Assembly: GCA_030248195.1 (NCBI GenBank)
Contig: JASAND010015701.1
Span: 1 to 64,000, forward strand
Length of the DNA stretch: 64,000 nt
Source: Trissonchulus latispiculum
Lineage: Eukaryota; Nematoda; Enoplea; Enoplida; Ironidae
Reading direction: 5' to 3'
Under the pieces are notes generated by a model. It had not been told where the DNA came from. It did not search any database and saw only the letters and a list, made by a program, of their open reading frames with translations. The position numbers and the translations under genes are program-made. Below, piece after piece: positions 47,702-60,100 of the stretch; positions within the stretch are counted from its first letter, which is position 1; each line of letters opens with the position of its first letter.

Positions 47702-48146
47702 TAGTTAACTTAACGACACTACCTACCGACTATCTAGCTTATCCCTAAAGCCCTATACAATTCAGGTCAGGTGCATTTAATCTTGACGAACATAACAAAG
47801 ACACATTCATAGCCAACAATAAGCTTTACAGACATAAAAACGAGCGACGATGAAACCCATTAACATTCAGTCAATGATACAACAACAGAACCATCAGTTC
47901 TAAAAGTATAGCTTAGAGGGAATCCGTTCAGTATTGAAAAGTGCTACCAAAAATGTCAGGGATGTTTTGTTGTACTTAAGTTTTTGCTTTTGTAAGGAAA
48001 AGACCAAAGAAAGAATATTTATACGATAAACTTAAAAAGCATACTCTACGCGCCATCAAGATAAAACAACAAAGACAACAACAACAGGACATAAACATAA
48101 ACATTATTTACAACATGGGCCACCCTAATCCTCACAGACAACAAAG

Positions 48147-51100
48147 TTAGGACACTCTTTGACCGCCCCGACCACGTCCACCACCAAAGCCCGGACCACC
48201 CCGTTTTGAGATTCGACCTCCCCGGATACCGAAACCACCTCTGGCGCCGCCACCACGAGGACCACCACCCATGGGTCCCATTCCATTCATACCGCCACCC
48301 ATAGCACCGCCAGGAGCCCCAGGGGCACCGCCTCGACCCCCGCGTCCGCCCCGGCCTCGCATCATCATCATCATTCCACGACCACGCGGTCCTCCCATGC
48401 CCATGCCCATTCCCATGGCACCACCTTCGCCAGCCGCAGCCAATTCCTCTGGACTGGAGATGAAGGTGATCTTGAAGATGAATGGAATCTTGTGACCTGG
48501 AACCAAACCAAAACAAAGCAAACTAGTGAAGAAAAATAGCATTGTAATCTACAACACCTGAATCACAAGCAAACTTTCCCCCACAGAGGTGGCGGGGGCG
48601 AGGACGCCCCCCAGAAACAAAAGTAAAATAGGGGTCTGAGTGTAATTTCCAAAAATGTTCCGGTGTTGCTAAACTTTAAGGCCTTTTCGCAATTTTGAGC
48701 TTAACTTTAGGTCAAAAATAGTTTTCAGCGCAGCAGCAAAAATAGCAGCTGCTAAGAATTTATTATAAAAAATTCGTTCTCCTCTGCAAACATTTTTGCC
48801 TAGGAAAAAGCCAGAAAAGCTTTCTGTCTGCAATCCAAAGCACAACCGTCCAAATCCATTGGATTCGAGTCCCACCATCGTCTAATCTTGCAAAAACTGG
48901 GCACGGATCGTACAGAGGAACATCACCAAAATATACCCTGAGGAGATGCATACCTTCTCGAACAATTCTCTTATGATTCAGTATCATCATGGCCTCGCAT
49001 GCCAGCTCTGTGGATTCGAATTCAGCCAGACCAGCCAAAACCTTCTTATCCTCTTTGTCTAAAAAGACAGGTATGGCAGAAATCCTCAAATTATCCGAAA
49101 ATATTGACCAGAGTTAAGCTAACAACCACCAAACCAGCTTACAGTTCATTGAAAAAAGAACATCTTTAGCGACCCCTCCTACATAAAAACCAACATGCTT
49201 CTTGTGAGTCTCCATGAAAGCACCCTTTACCTTTTCCGAAAAACTGAATCTTGACAGGTTTCGCACAACCAGCATCAGTAAAGAGCTAAAATTAATGAGA
49301 AAGTATGCAACGGCTGAGCTTTACAAATAAACACAGATAAAACAGAGGGAAGAAACGTTCAAAAAGTAAACATTCCTGTCTAAATTTTGTCAAAAAAATA
49401 TCTGCAATATTGAAACAGAATGCGGCGGTTTAGAAAAGCGGACATCATAAAAGCCTGACTATATCCATAATAATTGCCAACTGATTACAACTGATTAGAT
49501 TTCAGACGACTCTTTATACATACAGCTTCGATGTCTTCCATGCTCATGTCGGGCGGGGCATTGAACCAGTAGAGGATCTCTTTCGGGGCCACCATTCGAT
49601 TCCGCATGGCCACGTCCGGATCCATAAATCGATTGCGACGATCATTGACATAGTCCTTGAAGGAGGGACTTCCGTCCGGCAGTTCACTGGGATTATTTAC
49701 TCCATGAACACGTGGTTGCTTCCCTGGCCTAAAAATGGTTTAAGTATCCCGTGGTTATGGATCCCACAGAACCTATGAACATTACATTAAAATGTTGGTG
49801 TAAAAATAGAAAAAACCTAACCCAGCCCAGGACTAATGACACACACAGTCAGTGGAGCATTCAATGTCTGAATCTCTTACGCTGCCCTCACAAGTCCTAC
49901 TTGTTCCGTTAGCCGATAAGAGACAACGTGATGCTGAGCTAACAAAAATCTGAATCGAAAAACCAATTTCAGATTCGTGCTCAAGCGCAACAGCAATCCC
50001 AACCCTAGCTTCTAGCAAAATTGGATGCATAGATTTTTGATCTTTCGCCGGGATGTTTGGCTCAAATCGCAAGAATGTTTGGAATTCGCCAGAATAGTTT
50101 ATTTTGATACTAAAACTTCATTTTTGAACCCTGTTAAAGTCAGGTATAGCAGTAATTAAAAATAGATAATTTTTACTGCATTTTTATGCCATTAATCGCC
50201 CCCCCCACTGTTCTCGCCTACAGACAACTGAGTGAGATGTACATACAATCTCAGTTGTCAAACTGTTCGGAGCGTGCTGCACACAGCCAGCGGGCCATAC
50301 ACACGGTTTCCAGCATGTATACTTTACTCTTCACAACTTGCTCAACTTACTGCAACTTAATCTGCTGTCCAAAAACGCGGAGATGATCCAGATAGGTCAT
50401 GGCCCGTTTGGCGGCCAACGGATCCCCCATCTGAATCATGGCCGTGTCACTCTTGCTCCGAAGGAACAGAATCTAAAACAAGGCATAAAATGAGGCATTC
50501 ATGCAATTTCACTCTCCTGCGAATGCAAATAAATTACATCCAGTCGTTCTGAAAACTTTCACGTAAAATTGTATGGTGTCGTGAAATAATGTAGGGCTCC
50601 TTTACAGCTGAAGAAAAGAACACAGACCACTGTTCTACGAACTACGAACCTTTGAAATGTTTCCATAAATGCAAAACAGATTGAAGAGACGGTCACAGTT
50701 GAAATTTTCCTGATCAATATGGAAAACGGCAACGACAGCATTGTCCATGTCCTGCCCGGCCCCGGGCACGTGACCCATCATGGCTGCAGCCGCAGCGGCG
50801 CCAGGTGGTCCGGGCATTCTGGGGAAACCTCCCATCGGGATGGCGCCCATTGCACCAGCTCCTGAAAATAAAAATGTACAACTCTAGTCTAATAACTGAT
50901 ACCAACAAAACTTACTAATAATCAAAATATCATAGCCCGCAAGTCGCTTAATGGAGAAAATTTTGCTGTAATTGTCAAGGTCGAATTGTCAGCATTGAAG
51001 TAACACTAAAGTATATATACGTTTCGAAAAACCACGCGTGAGAAAGTGTTTACTCCAAAACGTGTTCTATGAAACACATTTAAAAACATAAAGGAACACG

Positions 51101-54100
51101 GAAAGCGGATTGGAAATTAAAATAACAAGCCATGGTAGGTATTTTGAAGCATTCTTGAGACATAAAGAAAACAATTTCGCTTTCTAGTTTTCTGATCAGT
51201 TTATATATGTGGAAACGCCGAATCGTTAAAGCCAACAAACTAACTACGCTAACCCATCATTCTAGGATTGGGTCCACCCATCCGGGCCATGGGACCACCG
51301 GCACCCATGACAGCCCCCATGGCGCCCATTCCGGCTCCGGCAGCCCCCATACCACCTTCCATGCCACCAGCACCCATGCCACCGCCAACAGGAGCTGAAA
51401 AAACAGACAGAGATCACAAATTAGAAAAGCACCACAATGAGAGCGCTGTGCAGAAGAAACGTGAAAAAGTAGTTCCAGAAAACATCTGGTACTCATAGTC
51501 GCAAAAGCAAATATCCTCGTCTTAGGAATTCTAATTTTTTGATTTTTTCAAAGAAAACTAATGAAATTGCGGAATCTTAGACAAGCTCCGAAAAAGTTGG
51601 GGAATTTTTAAAAAAAGTGCGGAATGTCGCAGTTTTTTCACAAAAACACAGCCATCACAGCAGCTCACAGATAGGGATACGCATACCTCCATATCCAGAG
51701 ATATTGTCCATCATTCCACCACCAGCACCACCATTACCGAAATCTTCCATGAGGCTTGGACGTGCCTTCTTCATGGCTCCCATGCCACCAACACCGCCGC
51801 CTGAAACAAGAAAAAGGACAATGATCAAACACAGAGAATGGAGCAAGACTGCATTTAGCAGTAGTAAGTTAGCGCCTGAAATGCTGAAAAAGAAGAAAAG
51901 CAGTTTAGGGGTTAGATGGAAGGTAACGCCTTCCAGCATGAAGCAAAGAGCGAACTGCAGTTACAACTGCATTCCACAATGAGTAAATAAATCCAATCCA
52001 ATTCAACACTGCCATCAAAATCCAGTCCAAACCTTTCGTGGCACGGATGATGAATCTGAAATAAAGGAAAACGTCAGTTAGACAACAAAATCAACGATCG
52101 ACAGTTCGAATTGCAGGCAGACCATTTCTGGTAAAATATGTATACTTCTGCAGAAGTTTTGAATTTAATACTGCGAGAACTTTAGTGACAAACGGTATAA
52201 TTTGCGAAAACAAAGCTTTTCAGATCAAACAAGCAAAAATTTATCAACCTCAAACGGCATACCAGGGGAGTATCCAGGACTTTGAATAGGAGGGGGTTAC
52301 GTCTGGCAAAATTTAACTGGAAAGAAGGGGCTTTTAACAAAAATTCACACATTTCGCAATGGAGTATTGATAAAACCCAAAGAGAGGAGGTTTCAACCCC
52401 CAAAACCCCCTGGATACGCCCATGTGGCATACATAAATTACAATTTTTAAAACTAAACAGCCGGAGAAACCGACTAAATAAGTTAGCAATAAGTTTGCGG
52501 TAATTGGATAGCGTGGGCTTGAACCAAGCCGTTTTAAAAATTACAAACATCACTATCTCTATATACTACGCTCAAGAACCGACACCGTAAGATTATATTT
52601 GGCAAGTTTTTGACCAAGTTAGAATTAACTGCGAATTTATATCTAGTTTAAATTGTATACTCCATAGAAAATGTCGTCTTTGCGAAATGTCCAAGTCAAA
52701 AGAAAGTCAAAGTAAACAGATTTGTAATTTTTCTTAAATTTCCTCAAATTTTAAACAAATTACCACAAGACGATAGTGTCTAAACGCCCTACACTATTAC
52801 AGGCATTAACCGCCCTTTAGAATATACACGATACAACTTTACCTTTGAATTACGTCATTGATTACAAAGAATCTATTTTCATTTATCCGAAGAAATTCGC
52901 CCCGCAACTTCAGTATGTACGTAAATCCAGATAATATATGGAAATGACTTTGAAGACTTCACGTCATTTGAAGGGAAACACAGTATATATCACAGACAAT
53001 ACGCGGTGGTAAAGATAAACATTTTTTAGAAAGTTGCTGAACAAAAGTATCGAAAGCTCAAAAATGCATAATGTCCGCGCATTGACACTTGACAGCTCGA
53101 ATCTAGAAATTGACACATATAAATCATATATGCCATAACAAAAAATAAATGATTGCTCCAAAAGTATTGTAGGTCTTCGATTGTTTGAGCTAACTTTCCT
53201 TCTTATGCAAATGGGATCGCATACGACAATGGCTCTCAATGATAACCATAACTTGATCCAATTGACATTTTGTATTTCAGTAGTGGCTTGGACATGGAAA
53301 CCACGGATAAATTATAAAATTCGATGCGTTCAAAGATCAAACTTTACACGAGTAGTGAACCTCTTGTAGCCATAATCTGACTATACATAGCAAAGCCAGT
53401 TGGAGTGAATTAAATCCTGCTCAGCGTTTTTGAGCAACAGACATTGCTTCAGCAAACGGTAAAATCAAACGTCCTACCCGTTTAAAGTTTATAAGTGCAG
53501 TTTAAAGGTATATACATAAATAAGTTTATAAATGAAGTTCAAAGTTTAAAACAGATTAAATAAAATAAAACAATTTACAATTTCACAATTATAATACCAA
53601 AATGTTTGAACTGTTTAAGATAACGTAGTTATAAACATTAGAATACATTACAACAGTACAATATTAAACAGGTTACAATAATTGCATTTTAACTTTAGGA
53701 ACTTGGAGAAACGTATATTGCAAGTGGCACAATGCAGCTAAGCTTAAAATTGACAGAGCGTAACTTAGCTGTTGCAATAAAAAAAATCAACTATAGAACT
53801 GTGCTTTGAACAACTCTAATGAATTGATTTGATGATTGCTTGACGATAATTGCTTGATTGCTTTGTATAACTCTAATTCATAGATTCAAACTGAATACCA
53901 CAAACCTTCATTCTTGCGTAAATTTAACTATTAACTACGCAATCCAATTCAAATCTAATTCTCCATACTTTAAAATTCCGAAAGAAACGTTACCAAAAAC
54001 AACATTTCAAAAAGGCTTTCAACGCAAAACTGATAAAAAGCTGGCAAAATCACAAAATGAAAAACCTTACCCATCTCAGAATCAAAGTGATTTGGATCTC

Positions 54101-57100
54101 CAGGGGTAGTCTTCACACGTGACAACTAAAACAGAACATGAAATAACAATAAAACCAACTAATAAAACTACGTTTCAATAAAAACAATAGTTCGTTGTTA
54201 CGCAACAGTTTTGCAAAAAGCCTATCGTAAGACTAAGTCCAAAAAATATCCTACTGTTTCCTGTATCTTAAGTTTTGGCAACACAGGATCATCTATTATA
54301 ACCTAAGGCGTCTCGTCATTCAGACGTGGCAGAATCTGCCCTGTCAGACGTCTGATTCTGCCTTACTTTCAGCTTTCAGACTTGCTTTCTTCTTAGCGCT
54401 CTTAGGTAACTGAATGACAGCTGACATTCGCTGAAAGTTAGTGCAAAGGTCAGGCTAGAAACCTTTGCTTTGAAACAGTTGTGGTCACCCCATTGGCCTC
54501 TGTCCAAGCCAAGCCAGTAGCTTGTAACATACATACGTGCATATAATGTTATATACATAACCTATGCATAAAGTGTACATGTGGTATAGTGGGCATTTGC
54601 GTATGCCTACGCCTGTGCGAACGTATATGTTAATATTGCGAGGGTCTATATATTTTCCTTGCTTAGTGGCCTAAACTTTGTGCTAAGTTATTGGACAGCC
54701 TAAGGTTTCAAAATTGTTATCCGGTTAATTTCGCGGTACCTCAGTCAAAATTTTAATTTGCAAAAGAAACTGAATATTCGATTGAAATTGGATTGAAAAC
54801 GGTTGTTATGTACGATGCGAAAATATACAACAATAATTGTGATATTGTTATATTAATTACAATGAATAATTGGAGTTGTCCTGAAGCTGGCGGATATTGT
54901 ATAGTTATTTGAATAGTTGCAATAAACGAAATAAATACAATATAATTATTTTGAAGTAGTTTATATACGTACTTTCTGTATATTATGCTTATTATTAGCG
55001 ATGTATATTATACCTTTTTGCATTTAATTGAGAATTCAAACTTCACCTTCTTCAAAATACGCTAGTATTTCCTTATGAATTACAATCATTCATCTAAAGC
55101 ATTTCTTCTTCACATTATTAGGAGAGGAAATCTCTTTTATAACTGCAGTTTAGGAGGCGAGCTCACAAAATTTTGCACAAAGTTTAGGCCACTAAGCAAA
55201 GAAAATATATAGACCCTCGCAATATGTACGCATATAGACTAATATATACGTTCGCACAGACGTACGCATACGCTAATGCCCACTATACCACATGTCCACT
55301 TAATGCGTAGGTTATGTGTATAACATTATATGCACGTATGTATGTAACGAGCTACTGGCTTGGCTTGGACAGAGGCCAAGAGAGTGACCACAACTGTTTC
55401 AAAGCAAAGGTTTCTAGCCTGACCTTTGCACTAACTTTCAGCGAATGTCAGCTGTCATTCAGTTACCTAAGAGCGCTAAGAAGAAAGCAAGTCTGAAAGC
55501 TGAAAGTAAGGCAGAATCAGACGTCTGACAGGGCAGATTCTGCCACGTCTGAATGACGAGACGCCTAAGGACAAACAGCATCTATTCTTCTGCAACTTTC
55601 TTACGTACATTGGCAAATTCGACTTTCAGCGTGCAGCAACCAGAGAATATGTCACATCCGTTGACCTGATGCTTGACCTGCCGGGCTTCGTTCGGAGTGC
55701 CAAACTCCACCAGGGCGAACATGGACTCCTCTGAGTGGATGGCCAGACGAACGACCGGACAGAGACGTTCACAAATAGTTCGAATTGTCTTCTAGAAAAA
55801 ACCCATCAAACTCAATAAACAGAATGCACGTATGTAGTCATTATTTACGTATAGTTTATACACACTGGGCTTTTTTTGGGGGGGGGGGGGGGGTGGGGGG
55901 CGCCCCCCCCCCGTCTTTCGGTTCCCCCCCCCCCCGGCCCCACCCCACTTTTTTGGGCTTCCCCCCCCCCACTCACTATAAGGTGCCCAGAAAATGCCAA
56001 ATTTTAAGGATTTTTGGTCAAAATTTTCAGGAATTTTCCGGCCTCGCCGGAATTTTTTCTCAAAAATCGTCTATTTTGGTATTCAAACTCGATTTTTGAG
56101 CACGTTTTAGCATAGTTGTAGCAGTATATGTAGAAAACAGTCTATTTTTACTGCATTTTTGGCGATTTTAGGCCTCTTTAGTTTCCCCCCCCCCCCACTT
56201 TTGGGTTCCCCCACTAGTGAGGGGGGCTCCCCCACTCTCCCCACCCCCACTTTTTTTCGCCTAGAAAAAGCCCAGACACATAGTCTCACTACAACAGCAC
56301 AGCGTCTCACTACGTAATTTCGCATCGCAGTTGTTTGCGAGCGTCAGGGACTGCGTTATGTCAAGTCACAACAATGAAATAAAGTTTAGAAGCTGACGCA
56401 TTTAGATTTGGGCTTCAACGGAAACAATATTTTGTGCAACTCATGGCGGGTAGGAAAATGGGCTACAAATAGAGGCCAATTCAGTGGGCGCCCCCCTCCT
56501 GATTATCGAAGGCAGGATAAACAAGTAATAAAAATGCTCCTCCGGAGCATGAAAAAGTAATATGGGTAGTTGTGAGGTTGTAAAATCAAGAGAGGACTAG
56601 TCTTAAAAATGCTTAATATGGGGCTAGGTTCAAAAAAGAAGAGGACTAGGTTGTGGGCGAATTAATATGGGCACAGCTTCGCCGAGCAACCCATATTCGC
56701 GGACTGAAAAAGTTATGTATTTTTATACGTACCAGTGTTCAGATTTAGTTACGGCACGTAAATAATGTACGACTATGATAAACGAGTTTTAGTGGAAGCA
56801 AACATTTCTTTCGATAAACTCTTAATATTTATCTACTGAGCGTTTTAACCATTTATAAGAAAAGTATATATTTCAACAATAACTTCAGGATCAGGACACT
56901 CTCCGACGATCCTCTATTTATATTCAACCGTTAGCGTTACAATCATAGCCTTGGTTCTTTCTAGTTGCTTGTCGTAGTCCAGCACAACCAAATTATATAC
57001 TATATAGTTTGCGTATATATATAACTGCTGGAATTGTAATTATTGACTGACATTAATTGCTTTGTATATGGCAATCGCCATGGCGAAGCGTGAAAGCCTG

Positions 57101-60100
57101 CGAATATGGGTTGCTCGGCGAAGCTGTGCCCATATTAATTCGCCCACAACCTAGTCCTCTTCTTTTTTGAACCTAGCCCCATATTAAGCATTTTTAAGAC
57201 TAGTCCTCTCTTGATTTTACAACCTCACAACTACCCATATTACTTTTTCATGCTCCGGAGGAGCATTTTTATTACTTGTCCTTCTGTCATTTTAAAGGTT
57301 CCCTTTCCAGCAGTGAGCTGACGCAGATAAGGAGCTTGAAAAATGCAATAGGCAGGGCAAATGTGAGCAAATGGGATTTCATTTTTTTACCAAACATGAC
57401 TACTTTTGAACACTTTAATTTTTGACCCACGCCGGCTACCCACCCACAGGTCGGTGGAGCCACTTTTTGGGGGTGGTATAATGACAAAAGTTGATCGCCT
57501 CGCCAAGGGCTTTCATTTGATACCAAACTTGACCACTTTTGAAGACTTTCATTTTTGACCACACCGGACCCACGTGGGTGGGACACCCACCCACAGGTCG
57601 GTGGGGCCACTTTTTGGAGGTGGTATAATGACAAAAGTTGATCGCCTCGCCAAGGGCTTTCATTTGATGCCGAACTTGACCACTTTTGAAGACTTTCATT
57701 TCTGACCCACACCGGGCCCACTGTGGGTGGGGCACCCACCCACAGGTCGGTGGGGCCACTTTTTGTGGGTGGCATAATGACAAAAGTTGATCGCCTCGCC
57801 AAGGGCTTTCACTTGATACCAAACTTGACCACTTTTGAAGACTTTCATTTCTGACCCACACCGGGCCCACTGTGGGTGGGTCACCCACCCACAGGCCGCT
57901 GGGGCCACTTTTTGTGGGTGGCATAATGACAAAAGTTGATCGCCTCGCCAAGGGCTTTCATTTGACACCAAACTTGACCACTTTTGAAGACTTTCATTTT
58001 TGACCCACACCGGACCCACTGTGGGTGGGCCACCCACCCACAGGCCGCTGGGGCCACTTTTTGTGGGTGGCATTATGACAAAAGTTGATCGCCTCGCCAA
58101 GGGCTTTCATTTGATACCAAACTTGACCACTTTTGAAGACTTTCATTTTTGACCCACACCGGACCCACTGTGGGTGGGGCACCCACCCACAGGCCGCTGG
58201 GGCCACTTTTTGTGGGTGGCATAATGACAAAAGTTGATCGCCTCGCCAAGGGCTTTCATTTGATGCCGAACTTGACCACTTTTGAAGACTTTCATTTTTG
58301 ACCCACACCGGACCCACTGTGGGTGGGTCACCACTCACAGGCCGCTGGGCCACTTTTTGTGGGTGGCATAATGACAAAAGTTGATCGCCTCGCCAAGGGC
58401 TTTCATTTGATACCAAACTTGACCACTTTTGAAGACTTTCATTTCTGACCCACACCGGGCCCACTGTGGGTGGGGCACCCACCCACAGGTCGGTGGGGCC
58501 ACTTTTTGGAGGTGGTATAATGATAAAAGTTGATCGCCTTGGCAAGGGCTTTCATTTGATGCCGAACTTGACTACTTTTGAAGACTTTCATTTCCGACCC
58601 ACACCGGCGTGTATCCCTCTAGTACCTATTTCATTTCATTTCGCCACACCGGACCCACTGTGGGTGGGTCACCCACCCACAGGCCGCTGGGGCCACTTTT
58701 TGTGGGTGGCATAATGGCAAAAGTTGATCGCCTCGCCAATGGCTTTCATTTCATACCAAACTTGACCACTTTTGAAGACTTTCATTTCTGACCCACACCG
58801 GGCCCACTGTGGGTGGGGCACCCACCCACAGGTCGTTGGGGCCACTTTTTGGAGGTGGTATAATGATAAAAGTTGATCGCCTCGCCAAGGGCTTTCATTT
58901 GATGCCGAACTTGACCACTTTTGAAGACTTTCATTTCTGACCCACACCGGCGTGTATCCCTCTAGTACCTATCACTCTATTACCTACTGTTTGAAGTTGC
59001 CGACATCAGATAACAAAACTCAGTTTCACTCATTTGCCTACACTGCAAAACTGAAAATCACTCATTTACCTACAAATTAATCCTCCAAAACTAAGAATCC
59101 CTCTTCTACCTACAAATTAATCTTTCAAAACTAAGAATCACTCATTTGCCTACACTTAATCTGCTTTTATTCTCTTTGCATCTGTTTACAATATTTACAA
59201 GCACTATACTAAAGCCATACACAAAAATGTCGTAGAAAACTGTGATTAAAGGTGCATTTAATATTCATCAGAAAGCTAAAACAGTATCCATTTTCAGAAT
59301 CCTCGTGATGAAAGGAAAATTTTATGAGATCCAAAATTTTGAAACTTCAAAAATTTAAAAACATCGGTTTATCTGTTTATCGGTTTATCGGTTATCTCTG
59401 TTATCTGGGAAACTTTTGCTGAAAGAAGAAATTTTTGGCTTGCATATTCAGGAGAAATTTCTAATTTAGTTAGTCACTTTATGTAGACTGTAAGTCACTT
59501 TATTTAGTCTGTATATAACACATTGTAAGTACTACAGTTATGGATCTTTTGCGCTTTCCCCAGGTCTAACTGGCCAAATAACTGAAATTTTGTATGGGTG
59601 AATATTGAAGGAGGATGGATTTCAAAATCTTAAAATTTTATGAAAGTTTTAAGTTTTAGTTTGGTAAGGGTAAAGTGTTAAGCTTAAAACATCAGCGTAT
59701 ATATACAAAGCTAACGAAAAGCTGACGCGAAGAACCTGTTTCAGATTAATGCTCAGCGCCCATGAAAACCCCTGTATGCAAGTTTCCAGCAGAATTTTTT
59801 CAAAAGCTTCTCGGTTCCCAATGACCCCCTTACTTTTTTGAATTTTTGAATTCACCAGCCTCCAATATGCATCCATTCAAAGTTTTAAAGTTATTGGTTA
59901 AAAAATCAAACGATTTGTAGTTATTAAAGGGATTACGGTAGTGTAGGCAAATGAGTGATTCTTAGTTTTGAAAAATTAATTTGTAAGTAGAAGAGGGATT
60001 CTTAGTTTTGAAGGATTAATTTGTAGGTAAATGAGTGACTCTGAGTTTTGACTAATAAACGTAGGTAGGAGAGTGATCTTGAGTTTTGAAAGGGCGTAGG

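Noticed and set aside
48271..48495. Plus-strand proline-rich open frame
   Set aside because: Antisense of the hnRNP L RGG exon; GC-rich glycine codons leave the opposite strand open.
52033..52055. 23-bp micro-exon candidate in hnRNP L with AG and GT borders
   Set aside because: Including it breaks the frame into exon 51687-51800, whereas direct joining of 54071-54125 to 51687-51800 keeps phase.
57426..58967. CRISPR-like array
   Set aside because: Repeats are about 149 bp without unique spacers, in a eukaryotic intron; this is a satellite.
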